This document shows positions 7,983-16,554 of a stretch of 64,000 bases of DNA, one piece after another (within the stretch, counting starts at the first letter, position 1; every line of letters starts with the position of its first letter). This DNA comes from Limiplasma sp958448555 (GTDB lineage Bacteria > Bacillota > Clostridia > Christensenellales > Aristaeellaceae), in contig CAUDEL010000009.1 of assembly GCA_958448555.1 (NCBI GenBank), positions 1 through 64,000 of the forward strand. Direction: 5' to 3'. Below the pieces are notes generated by a model, which searched no databases, had not been told where the DNA came from, and was given only the letters and a program-made list of their open reading frames with translations. The translations under genes and the position numbers were made by a program.

Positions 7983-8127
7983 CTTTTTCATCAGGGACAA
8001 TAGAACCGCAACTGAAAGCATCCATGATATCCTCCGTGATTATCTTGCACGCGCTACCGATACCATGACCGTTGAGGTCGATGCAGAACTGCTTATGGTG
8101 AAAATGTATGAACTACTATATTGCTGA
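7933..8127 (+). CDS. small hypothetical protein (64 aa)
   Basis: A GTG start follows GGGAGG at a good distance, within the end of the preceding gene (50-bp overlap). The last 20 bp overlap the metallophosphoesterase start. No motif is recognised. The tight overlap on both sides supports a translated gene in an operon. Confidence 0.5.
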   Translation: MVPEKIAQMLTALKTPDFFIRDNRTATESIHDILRDYLARATDTMTVEVDAELLMVKMYELLYC

Positions 8128-8700
8128 TCTTCATCTGGGTCATGCCAATGCAATCCGCTTTGACAATCGACCATTTGCTGATGTTGATGAAATGAATGAA
8201 TCACTTATCCGCAGCTGGAACAGCATGGTTACCAAGCAGGATACGGTCTATGTACTGGGCGATTTCATTTAGGCAAAGGAGTCACAGTGGCCAGCCTTTC
8301 TTGAAAGGCTCAACGGCGGAAAAGTTCTGATTCGCGGCAATCATGATCCCAGAGAATTCAGTCAGACCACCAAACGGTATTTTCAGGATATCGCACCTAT
8401 AAAGGAAATCACCGACAGCGGCAAGCATGTAATTATGTGCCATTACCTCATCCCTTTTCATAGGGCTGATTATGATGAAAACTGCTATATGCTTCATGGG
8501 CATGTTCATAATACCCGTGAAAATACTTTCCTTCTTCGATGGCGCGAAGAGATTCGCAATGCCTGCACGGAAAGACATCATGTCCGCGGGCAGTTCATCA
8601 ACGTCGGCTGTATGATGCCTTGGATGGACTATCAGCCAAGAACATTGGCAGAAATCATCGAACGGGAGGAGGCTGCTTCTCATGCATTGAGGCTCTGGAA
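8108..8700 (+). pseudogene. metallophosphoesterase interrupted by in-frame TAG
   Basis: The calcineurin-like phosphoesterase motifs are all present in one frame: D-L-H (Asp7, His9), GD (Asp52), GNHD, then MCHYLIPFH and HGHVH. A TAG at 8270-8272 falls after GDFI, where I recall relatives having Trp (TGG), so one G-to-A change would explain it. Reading resumes in the same frame (AKESQWPAFLERL...). No natural stop is found near the expected C-terminus (about 8690); the frame runs into antisense of the next gene, so the 3' end is also likely lost. The end given is approximate. Confidence 0.75.
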
Positions 8701-8860
8701 CAAACAGGGCCGGATTTCTAATCTTCTTCATCCTATCTCTCATCTGCCTGATAGATATATGGCAGCGAGTTTCTTCCCGGCTGATGTGTCCCAAATATGT
8801 GCTGAAATATGGCATGAGCATCCTTCCAAGATTGGAGTTGTCAGCCAGTCATCTTTAAAA

Positions 8861-9733
8861 TCACTCCGCCCACGTCTCGACCGCATACATGCCGTCATCC
8901 ATTACCAGCAATCCCTGGTAAAATTCAAATCTCGCCAGAAAAGCGCCTTCGGGCGAATGAAGCGTGTACACCTCCGTATTTCCCGTCACACACAGGGCGT
9001 TGCGCTTGCCTGTCACCACAAGCCCGGACAACCACTCTATCTTTTCCCCAGTTTCCTCTTCGTCAATCTCAATGTCGATGTATCCAGCCTCGCAATCCAA
9101 ACGGCTTGCGGTGAGCGTCGCGCCCTCAAACACGCCTTCATCAACCCCCAGAAACTCGGCCAGCGGAGTACGGCGGATGTTCAAGGGCTTGATCGGGCAA
9201 TCAAACTCTGCTTCCAAATCGTAACCCATGACCTCTGTAAAGCAAGCTATGTAAAGCGCATAGGCGTTAGGCTCCAGATTCTCCACCACCCGGTTGCCTG
9301 TGATTGCCAACGGGATGATCTCCACAATGCCATCCGAGCCATAGCGCACGGCGCTGTATGTATCCAGGCCGTAGTCGCGTATCCCAAAGGCTTGATCCTC
9401 CATCTGTGGCTCGGCCGCAGCGGCAATCAGGCTTTCCAGTTCAAGAACGCGGTTCACATCAAGCCGCCTGACAAGAGTCACGTTCTGGCACTCCGCCAGA
9501 AATGCCAGCCGTTCTTCATCGGTATCCGGCAGCGGGTCGTCGCTTTGATATTGCCACACGCACCCCTCCTCATCTAGCAAGACAGCTTCAGAACAAACGC
9601 CTGATCTGTCTTGCTGGTAGCAGCGCATGAGCAAAATGCGCGCGTCCTCCGCCTCACAGTTCGCTGGCGCAGCGAATATCAGTATCAGGGCTGCTATCAG
9701 TATTAGCGCCGTCCATGTCCGCTTTTTCTTCAT
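8861..9733 (-). CDS. exported protein of unknown function, paralog A
   Basis: A 290-residue protein with a signal peptide (MKKKRTWTALILIAALILI..). The start at 9733 is fixed by AGGAGGA 7 bp upstream. The mature part shares long segments with the gene at 11659: LLMRCYQQ / LMACYQQ, LLDEEG / FLDEEG, DYGLDTYSAVRYG / DYGLDTYSAIRYG and FTEVMGYDL / FTEVLGYDL. I recognise no family. The pair is probably a lineage-specific extracytoplasmic family. It lies 25 bp downstream of the HTH gene and is likely co-transcribed with it. Confidence 0.8.
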   Translation of the reverse strand: MKKKRTWTALILIAALILIFAAPANCEAEDARILLMRCYQQDRSGVCSEAVLLDEEGCVWQYQSDDPLPDTDEERLAFLAECQNVTLVRRLDVNRVLELESLIAAAAEPQMEDQAFGIRDYGLDTYSAVRYGSDGIVEIIPLAITGNRVVENLEPNAYALYIACFTEVMGYDLEAEFDCPIKPLNIRRTPLAEFLGVDEGVFEGATLTASRLDCEAGYIDIEIDEEETGEKIEWLSGLVVTGKRNALCVTGNTEVYTLHSPEGAFLARFEFYQGLLVMDDGMYAVETWAE

Positions 9734-9758
9734 GGATGATTCCTCCTGTAAAATGCTG

Positions 9759-11522
9759 TCATCGGTCGGGATTCCGGCTCTCGCCGGCCTCCTGCTCATT
9801 CAGGGGCACAATCATATTTTCTATCGCCACGCACAGCTTCGGATGGTGAATGACAAAGTGAATGGTGGGTTTTCTACACTTGGATATGCTTACCCACTTT
9901 CCTTCACTGATGAATATCTGAATATTCCGGAATGCGCCACGACCATTTTCCCGGGCGGTATAGCCGGGGTGCGACTGCGCGAAGGCGCGTGTGAGGCGCA
10001 GGTGTTCCCAATAGTCTGCTTCGTCGTAGTGAACCGGCATCCCGGCAAACACCTCAGACATCGCGACCGACACGCTCTCCTGCCCAAACTCTTTCTGCGT
10101 CAGGACGGGGAATTCTTCCTCGTAGCTTCCGTTGTCGAGCATTGCCGCCACAAAACCTTTCATCTGCGCGCAGGCCTCCAGCATACGCCGCCCATCGCTG
10201 TCAGGAACGCCGTTTTTCTCCAGCAATCGCGATAGACATTCCTCCGAAAGCGTGTGGGTCGGAAGGGTGGTCAGGAGACTTCGGCGCTTCCCCGGCTTAA
10301 GCGCCTCCGCAGCAAGGAATGAGCCATAGACGTTTTCCGCCGTCCCGCAGTAGATATCCATCAGTGGCTGCGCCTTTTTCAGAATGGCTTCGGCGCGCCG
10401 TCTGTAATATGCCAGATCGCTGCCGGATTTGGAAAACAGGTAGCGGCCATGAGCAAAATTCCCGGAGATGCATTCGCCCTCAACCGCCACCGCGCCGGAA
10501 CAGAACAGCAGATGCCCGTAAACGGCGTTCTGTCTGCCGGGGAGATACCACGGCATAATCTGTCCCGTCATGTACAGCGGAATCCAGCTTTCCAGCCCCA
10601 GCATCATTTCGCCAAAGGGGCGGTTGAGGTCATGCACCATATCCAGGCGCAGTCCCTTTTTGAGGATTGCCGCCAGTCCGAGCATCCATTTTTTGGAGAA
10701 TTCCATATCCTGCGCCAGTTCCTCAATTGGCATATCGCTGCAGATAAATACCGGCTCACGCGACCGGGAAAGCGCCGTGGCCTTGAGAAAATCCAGCGTG
10801 GCCTGACGGAAGTTCTCCAGCCCATAGCATGTCCTGGTCGTAGGAAGCTGGAAGGGAACGGTAGGCACCTTCAATTCGTCAAAGCGGATAGCGCGAATAT
10901 AGTCGTTCAGGTCAAAATTGTCCAGCTTTTCCAAAAAGGAAATAATCGGGTTTTTCTGGCTGGCCGCACCGCTCAGCAGCCACTTTGCCACCTCGCAGGC
11001 GCAAGCGCCGTCTTCGCTGAGCGCACCTTGCTGCACACCCATCAGATGCGCAAGCGCAGCGCGTTCAGACGGCTCTGCGCACCGGCGGGCCGCAAAATTA
11101 CCCACACCTTGCGCAAACGCGGCGGAATTCGCGGGCGTGCGCTGTCCCGTGCGGATACGGGACAGATAGGAGGGGTCGAAATTCAGCGCCCGCGCCATAT
11201 CGCTGGAACGCAGGTTAAGCACATTGATGAGCAGATCGAAATTCACTGCGAGCCGGTTTCCCTCTTTTTCGTCATATCTCAGTGATTTTTGCAGGGCCGA
11301 AAGCAGCTCCGGCTGTGTAAATCCGTCCATTCCTTTACGCTGCGCAAGGCGAGCCAACCCCTTGGAGAGATTGAGAAGCGGTTCGCAATCCGGCGCGGGC
11401 GTACGCTCCCCGCTTCGGTAGCGGCTGATAACCGCCGTGGACAAGCCGCTGGCGTCGGCCAGATCCTTTGCGGTAATGCCTATTTGATGGATATAACCGT
11501 TAAGAGCCTCTTCGAATCGCAT
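9759..11522 (-). CDS. large tandem-HTH transcriptional regulator
   Basis: A 587-residue protein with two XRE-like HTH units: residues about 12-48 (ITAKDLADASGLSTAVISRY) and about 105-140 (SSDMARALNFDPSYLSRI). A long C-terminal region of about 380 residues has no family I recognise. The RBS AGGAGAT precedes the ATG. It lies between the two paralogous exported-protein genes and is a candidate regulator of the island. In broad layout (N-terminal HTH plus a large sensor-like region) it resembles the gene at 49383. Confidence 0.75.
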   Translation of the reverse strand: MRFEEALNGYIHQIGITAKDLADASGLSTAVISRYRSGERTPAPDCEPLLNLSKGLARLAQRKGMDGFTQPELLSALQKSLRYDEKEGNRLAVNFDLLINVLNLRSSDMARALNFDPSYLSRIRTGQRTPANSAAFAQGVGNFAARRCAEPSERAALAHLMGVQQGALSEDGACACEVAKWLLSGAASQKNPIISFLEKLDNFDLNDYIRAIRFDELKVPTVPFQLPTTRTCYGLENFRQATLDFLKATALSRSREPVFICSDMPIEELAQDMEFSKKWMLGLAAILKKGLRLDMVHDLNRPFGEMMLGLESWIPLYMTGQIMPWYLPGRQNAVYGHLLFCSGAVAVEGECISGNFAHGRYLFSKSGSDLAYYRRRAEAILKKAQPLMDIYCGTAENVYGSFLAAEALKPGKRRSLLTTLPTHTLSEECLSRLLEKNGVPDSDGRRMLEACAQMKGFVAAMLDNGSYEEEFPVLTQKEFGQESVSVAMSEVFAGMPVHYDEADYWEHLRLTRAFAQSHPGYTARENGRGAFRNIQIFISEGKWVSISKCRKPTIHFVIHHPKLCVAIENMIVPLNEQEAGESRNPDR

Positions 11523-11658
11523 GACCTCTTTTATCTCCTTTTCTCATGGCCGGACGCCGTTTTTCCTGCCCTGATTATACCATGAAAAGGAGGCCCTTTC
11601 AAATCCGTTCCTTTCGATGGCAAAGCCTGCGTTTCCTGCGCAGCGGTCCAGCGCTTCA

Positions 11659-12591
11659 TCATTCCGTTCTTTTTTTGATGCCTTCCCTCGTCCTGTCGAT
11701 GGCATCCTGCGCATTTTTCAAGTCCTCTAACTTTTCAAGTTCCTCCGTGCTTAGTGCTTCCACCGTATACATGCCGTCTGGCCGCGCCAGCAGACTGTCG
11801 CTGAACACAAATTCTGCCTCCGCCCCCTCCGGCGTGACCAGCAGGTACGTTGTTTCGCCGCCTTCAGGTTTCAGGGCGCTGCGCTTGCCTGTAACCGCGA
11901 GGCTTTGAAGCCATGCCAGCTTTTCCTCCGCCTCCGTGCCCTCGAGCGTCCGTTCCGTGCCGTTTTCCCGCACCGCCACCGTCGCGTCTTCAAAAATATT
12001 CTTTTCAACGCCGCAGAAATCCGTCAGAGACATGCGCTCAAACGGCGTGGGCTGATACAGAAATTCATATTCGTCGCTGTCCAGATCATAGCCCAGCACT
12101 TCCGTAAACAGGGCCAGATAAACCGCGCGGGCGTTGATATCTGTATTTTCGTAGGTCCAGTCTCCCCACTTCGCCAGGCAGATGATTTCCGCCTCTCCAC
12201 CGTCTCCGTAACGGATGGCGCTGTATGTGTCAAGACCGTAATCCAATATATGTCCCGGACCACGTTTCACTTCTTCAGGCTGTATGGCAGCGATCAGGCT
12301 CCGGATTTCCTCCACCCTGCGTTTGTCCAACTGCCCCACGTGCTCCACGTCTTCAGTTTTACCCAGCAGTTCCAGCCGTTCGGCGTCTTCTCTGGGCAGC
12401 CCCATTTCGTTTTCGTAGTGCCAAATTCCGCCCTCTTCATCCAGGAACGCCGCATCTGCGTAAACGCCCCATCCCACCTGCTGATAGCAGGCCATCAGGA
12501 TGATCTGCGGCCGCTCTCCTCCCTCGGCCAGCGCCGGCGCCGCCAGCGGCAGGCACGCTGCCAGCAAAAACAGCATAATCCTTTTCAGCAT
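11659..12591 (-). CDS. exported protein of unknown function, paralog B
   Basis: A 310-residue protein with signal peptide MLKRIMLFLLAACLPLAAP. The start follows AGGAGGA. It is homologous over most of its length to the gene at 8861 (see there) and adds a C-terminal charged helix (TEELEKLEDLKNAQDAIDRT). The function is unknown. Confidence 0.8.
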   Translation of the reverse strand: MLKRIMLFLLAACLPLAAPALAEGGERPQIILMACYQQVGWGVYADAAFLDEEGGIWHYENEMGLPREDAERLELLGKTEDVEHVGQLDKRRVEEIRSLIAAIQPEEVKRGPGHILDYGLDTYSAIRYGDGGEAEIICLAKWGDWTYENTDINARAVYLALFTEVLGYDLDSDEYEFLYQPTPFERMSLTDFCGVEKNIFEDATVAVRENGTERTLEGTEAEEKLAWLQSLAVTGKRSALKPEGGETTYLLVTPEGAEAEFVFSDSLLARPDGMYTVEALSTEELEKLEDLKNAQDAIDRTREGIKKRTE

Positions 12592-12796
12592 ATTCTGTTT
12601 TCCTCCTGTTATGGTATGTCAGCATCATCCAGAAGCCATCCGGGAGCGCGCCCCATAGTCAAGGCGATAGAGGGAAAATGCAAGGATAATCCATTCCTTT
12701 ATGGGCTTATATTCCTGCGCACGTCTCCACTGCGCTTTTCCGCTCATATATAAGCCGGCAGCCCATTCCCTCATATATGCCAGCCAATGCGCGCGA
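12592..12796. other. intergenic spacer
   Basis: I see no gene here. A small minus-strand frame reaching in from 12849 is unconvincing because it overlaps the preceding gene and lacks a ribosome binding site. Confidence 0.5.
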
Positions 12797-13366
12797 TCAT
12801 TTATCCGGTTTTCTGCGGCCCTTTCCAAGTCCGGAAAGTCCTTCAACAATATAAACCAGCCCCATCACCGCCGGCGCCACGCCCAGCGTAAACAGCCCGG
12901 CGCCCATCACCAGTGACGGTATGTGGGGCGACGGATACCCTATCTCCGAAGCCAGCAGATATCCGCCCCCGCCCAGGCAGGCCGCCCCAAGGATCAGCCA
13001 AAGCAGGGCAAAGAGCAGGAAAAATGCCGGATGCATGTTGATATAACAGTTTACCATCCACGCCGTATGAGGGCTGTATCCCCCTTCCGGAGGGCCCCCT
13101 GTATTCAGCGCGGCCACGATTTCAGCGGCAGTCCGGGCATACGGTTTCATGAACGCCCCTATCAGCATCCACATAGCCGCGCCGCAGACTGCCATGCCCA
13201 GAGCCGCCGGGGCGCGCGTCTCTCCGCGCAGCAGCCACCATATCCCCATCCCTACGCATACAATCGTCAAAAGTGCCAGCAGCCACCGGAAAAGCCGCAT
13301 CACGACAAAGCATATTCTCGTCTGGCGCAGGGCATATTCCTGATTTTCGCGCCATGTATCTTCCAT
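12797..13366 (-). CDS. membrane protein of unknown function
   Basis: A 189-residue protein with two hydrophobic pairs: about residues 22-70 (FVVMRLFRWLLALLTIVCVG...) and about 112-165. A soluble loop between them contains GGPPEGGYSPHT. The start at 13366 is preferred over a GTG 9 bp upstream because GGGGGA is correctly spaced. Layout and loop (PPE..YSPHT versus PPEYTPDT) suggest it is a diverged paralog of the next gene. Confidence 0.7.
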   Translation of the reverse strand: MEDTWRENQEYALRQTRICFVVMRLFRWLLALLTIVCVGMGIWWLLRGETRAPAALGMAVCGAAMWMLIGAFMKPYARTAAEIVAALNTGGPPEGGYSPHTAWMVNCYINMHPAFFLLFALLWLILGAACLGGGGYLLASEIGYPSPHIPSLVMGAGLFTLGVAPAVMGLVYIVEGLSGLGKGRRKPDK

Positions 13367-13385
13367 TCTATCCACTCCCCCTTTC

Positions 13386-14006
13386 TTATCGCTTCCTGAC
13401 TGCCCAGGCGCTCCTGGCGTATACGACGCCCGCCGCCCCTAACGGCGCCCCGATGAGCGCAAAAAGGAGGCTCAGAGGGACAAACAGCCAGAAAAACTCC
13501 CTGAAATCCACATCTATCAGAACAAAAGCGATGCCCAAAACCCCCATTCCGGCGAATACGACCGCGCAAAAGAGCAGGAAACCCGCGATGGCCGCCAGCT
13601 TTCCACAGATCGCGCCCAGCATAGGCTCGCGCAGCTTCTGTGTGTCCGGCGTATACTCCGGCGGAAAACTTCCGCTTTCTCCACGACGCACCGCAGCCAC
13701 CGCCGCTTCCACTTCCGCATACGCGCTGACATAGCCCCCGTTGTATTTGAGCTTACAGAGTTTGATCGCTTTGGGTATCAGTATAATTCCAAACAGCACA
13801 GCAATGAGATTCATCTCAATCAGCCCCACGGCCAACATGATGGCCGCCACCAGCGCGGCGATAATGCCCAGTATCCGATAGCCCCACCGAAACATAGCCG
13901 CCGACACCCTGAGGTGATTCAGGATGACCTCCTCGCGCTCCAGCCACGCATTGCGCAGGCTTTCCATCTGCTCCCGTTCCCTGTCGGCTGATAAATCCCA
14001 GGCCAT
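13386..14006 (-). CDS. membrane protein of unknown function, paralog of preceding
   Basis: A 206-residue protein with four predicted membrane helices: about 42-62, 65-82, 135-160 and 170-200. The central loop has FPPEYTPDTQKL. The start follows AAGGAGGG. It is likely co-transcribed with the gene at 12797, 20 bp away. I know no assigned family. Confidence 0.7.
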   Translation of the reverse strand: MAWDLSADREREQMESLRNAWLEREEVILNHLRVSAAMFRWGYRILGIIAALVAAIMLAVGLIEMNLIAVLFGIILIPKAIKLCKLKYNGGYVSAYAEVEAAVAAVRRGESGSFPPEYTPDTQKLREPMLGAICGKLAAIAGFLLFCAVVFAGMGVLGIAFVLIDVDFREFFWLFVPLSLLFALIGAPLGAAGVVYARSAWAVRKR

Positions 14007-14041
14007 ATTTGCCCTCCTTCCCTGAAAGCTCGTATGCGCCC

Positions 14042-14875
14042 TCAGCCTGCGTAGCGTATTCCCTCAAACAACGCCTGCTCGCCAACGCCGCCGATAATAT
14101 AGCCCCAGCCCGCGGTTTCATCGGGCGCTATGGTCAAATAACCCCTGCGGCCGTCCTGCACGGTGAACCATGCCCGGGAAACGCCGTCTGTGGCGGTGAT
14201 CAGTATCTTTATTTCCGCCGCCAGTTCCCCCCGGGATTCCTTCCCGGTCAAATCCACATAGGTAACCGGCACTGCCGTTTTCGCCGTCAAACCCTGCTGC
14301 GCCCAAGTTTCCTCGCTTTGCAGGTCGTATTCAAAGTGCCACAGCCCGTCTCCGACCGTGACCAGCTTCCCGTCCTCTACCGTCAGGCGGCGAATGCCCA
14401 TGTGGGTTCCCAGCGCGTCCACATATCCGGCCATGGTCATTCCTTCCGCGTCCATGCCCGTAATCCGGCCCTGCGCGTATTCCGCGCCTTCAAACGGCAG
14501 CGGCTTGAGCTCTCCCGCCTCATACGTCAGGCACCATGTTACGTCGTCGTCAGACATGGGATCGCCGCTCACGCAGATCTCCTTGACACCGTTCCTGTCC
14601 AGGTCGGCAATCCACACCTGCGCCTGCGAGCAGTCCATGCTCCATTCCGCCTGCGTCCCATCTTCTTCAGCCACAGTCATCTTCACGCCCGCGCCGTCCT
14701 CTGTCTGCGTCCACTGGATCGCTTCCGTGCCGCGGTTCCTATCAAGGTTCATATCCAATATCTCGTCCGCCGGCAGCTCCAGCGCGGAGAATCCGTTCTC
14801 CGTCGGGCTTTCTGCCGCCGCCATAGCACCAACCAGCATGCATACCGCGCAGCACAGCGCCAGCCATCCTTTCAT
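14042..14875 (-). CDS. exported protein with calcium-binding-like D-x-D-x-N repeat
   Basis: A 277-residue secreted protein: signal peptide MKGWLALCCAVCMLVGAMA. The start at 14875 is preferred because GGAGG lies upstream; an in-frame ATG 27 bp earlier lacks a site. The motif WIADLDRNGVKEICVSGD is the kind of D-x-D-x-N-G loop found in FG-GAP/VCBS-type repeats, so an extracellular beta-propeller-like or Ca-binding role is possible. It is part of the exported-protein island. Confidence 0.7.
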   Translation of the reverse strand: MKGWLALCCAVCMLVGAMAAAESPTENGFSALELPADEILDMNLDRNRGTEAIQWTQTEDGAGVKMTVAEEDGTQAEWSMDCSQAQVWIADLDRNGVKEICVSGDPMSDDDVTWCLTYEAGELKPLPFEGAEYAQGRITGMDAEGMTMAGYVDALGTHMGIRRLTVEDGKLVTVGDGLWHFEYDLQSEETWAQQGLTAKTAVPVTYVDLTGKESRGELAAEIKILITATDGVSRAWFTVQDGRRGYLTIAPDETAGWGYIIGGVGEQALFEGIRYAG

Positions 14876-14914
14876 GATCTTTATGCCTCCGATTTTCTCC
14901 ATCTTTTACAGGCA

Positions 14915-14938
14915 GGAGGGCAGCGATTGCCGCCCTCC
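14915..14938 (-). terminator. stem-loop between two exported-protein genes
   Basis: GGAGGGC / GCCCTCC with a 10-base loop, just after the stop of the minus-strand gene at 14946. There is no strong T-run, so it is probably partial or mRNA-protecting. Confidence 0.4.
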
Positions 14939-14945
14939 CCGCTTC

Positions 14946-16517
14946 TTATTCCGCCGTCTGCCGAACCGGCATCGCCTCCAGGCAGCCCGACAGCGCCGTT
15001 GTGAACCGTTCGATCAGTGCGCTCAACTGTTCCTCCGAAAGGGATTCCAGCGCCACATCCGTGCCGCCGAGCTGCAGAGGCTCGGCCTCATGCAGTTCAA
15101 AGCTCAGCCCCGTCAGCTCAGGCATATCCTCCGTTCCAATCATAAGCCTGCCCCTGCCCTGCAGTCCGTCCGGGCCGGGCTCCACGCCCGCTTCCAGCGT
15201 AAAGGCGTAGGTATCCGCGCTCTGCGCCGCGTCCGGACACAGCGTGCCTTCCAGTGTAAACGCCTCTCCGCCGTCGGGGGTCATAAACGCATTCATCTCA
15301 TGTTCGTATTCCATTACGATTTCCGGATTGCCGACGCCTATGTAGACCTCGCCTCCATAGCCCGGCAGGCCTTCCTCCGTGGTGGTGGAGCTCCTATACG
15401 CACCTATCTGCAGCAGCCCCGTGTCCGTCTCGCCCTCGCTGACGGTCAGCTCTACAGTCCAGCCCGTCAGCGCAGTGTCCGGCATGCTTAAGATGCCCAG
15501 GATCAGCCGCATGCCGTCGCCCAGGCTTCCGTCCGCAAGCGTCTGCGAATAGCCAAGGTCGAAGAAATACGGGGTGTTTTCCTCTGCATAGGGTTCAAAG
15601 CTCAGATACCATTTATCGGTCGCGCCGTCCTCCTGCGTATTGGTAACAACGACGTACCACGGCTCGGCAGCCGCATCATAATTCGTCCCGGCGCCCAGCA
15701 CGAAATGGCCTTCGGACTGCGCAAGCGGCCCGGCTGCGCCGCGCATCAATTCCACAATTGCGGCAGATCCCAGCCCCTGCGAGGCGAGCATCACGTCCAG
15801 CACCGGAGCCAGTTGCCCGTCGCCTTCCAGCTGGTCGGCCAGCCGTGTGAGCAGTTCTGCCGCCTGCGCATGCGTACAGGTAATGTAGATTTCGTAGGCA
15901 ACGGCGGGAAAGCCGTATTCCTCGGGCACATCGTAGAATTCCTTCACGGCCAGTTCCTGCATAAATTCGTCAACGATCGCGACATACGGCTCCATCAGCG
16001 GTTCCAATGCGCTGATTGCGGCTGCGGTCTGCGCCGTCTGCATTTCCAGCGTGCCGAGCAATCCGGCCGTCATTTCCTCCAGATTCATTCCCAGCAGCGT
16101 CTCCCAGTTCATCGTATAGCGTTCATCCGGCAGAAGATCGCTCGCTATAGCCAAACCCTGCGCGTCCGCATCCAGCGCGATGTCAAAGCCCACGTTTTCC
16201 TGGCTTTCCCGCAGGCCCAGTTCCAGACGCGCACCCTGGCTGAAGGCCACGCCCAGCCGCAGGACGAGATCCGGCATCTCCGCTTCAAGGGGGATACCCT
16301 CGCCGCGTACCTCCGCCACAATCATTGTACCGTGTTCCTGCCCAAACGCCTGAGCCAGCAGCCCGGACGCAATATCGCCCGGCTCGTAAACATGGGAGAC
16401 CAACTGCCCGCCACCATTATCCCCTGTGGATTCCACGGCTTCCTGCTCTGCCAGAGCGCCGGGAAAGCAAAACACCGTTGCCAGCAGCAAGGCCAGCAGC
16501 ATCGTCCATTTTCTCAT
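14946..16517 (-). CDS. large exported protein of unknown function
   Basis: About 523 residues with a clear signal peptide (MRKWTMLLALLLATVFCFPGALA). Two adjacent ATGs follow AGGAGGTAT; the second has the better spacing. The mature protein is acidic, low in cysteine and likely rich in beta strands. No catalytic motif or family is recognised. Confidence 0.75.
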   Translation of the reverse strand: MRKWTMLLALLLATVFCFPGALAEQEAVESTGDNGGGQLVSHVYEPGDIASGLLAQAFGQEHGTMIVAEVRGEGIPLEAEMPDLVLRLGVAFSQGARLELGLRESQENVGFDIALDADAQGLAIASDLLPDERYTMNWETLLGMNLEEMTAGLLGTLEMQTAQTAAAISALEPLMEPYVAIVDEFMQELAVKEFYDVPEEYGFPAVAYEIYITCTHAQAAELLTRLADQLEGDGQLAPVLDVMLASQGLGSAAIVELMRGAAGPLAQSEGHFVLGAGTNYDAAAEPWYVVVTNTQEDGATDKWYLSFEPYAEENTPYFFDLGYSQTLADGSLGDGMRLILGILSMPDTALTGWTVELTVSEGETDTGLLQIGAYRSSTTTEEGLPGYGGEVYIGVGNPEIVMEYEHEMNAFMTPDGGEAFTLEGTLCPDAAQSADTYAFTLEAGVEPGPDGLQGRGRLMIGTEDMPELTGLSFELHEAEPLQLGGTDVALESLSEEQLSALIERFTTALSGCLEAMPVRQTAE

Positions 16518-16554
16518 CATATACCTCCTGCATTATCTTCGCCATTACTGATTG

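Noticed and set aside
8435..9577. Long plus-strand open frame after the amber codon
   Set aside because: Only its first quarter is the phosphoesterase C-terminus; the rest is antisense of the well-supported exported-protein gene 8861-9733.
12625..12849. Minus-strand open frame of 74 codons
   Set aside because: It overlaps the end of the membrane-protein gene in another frame, has no ribosome binding site and no familiar sequence pattern; probably chance.
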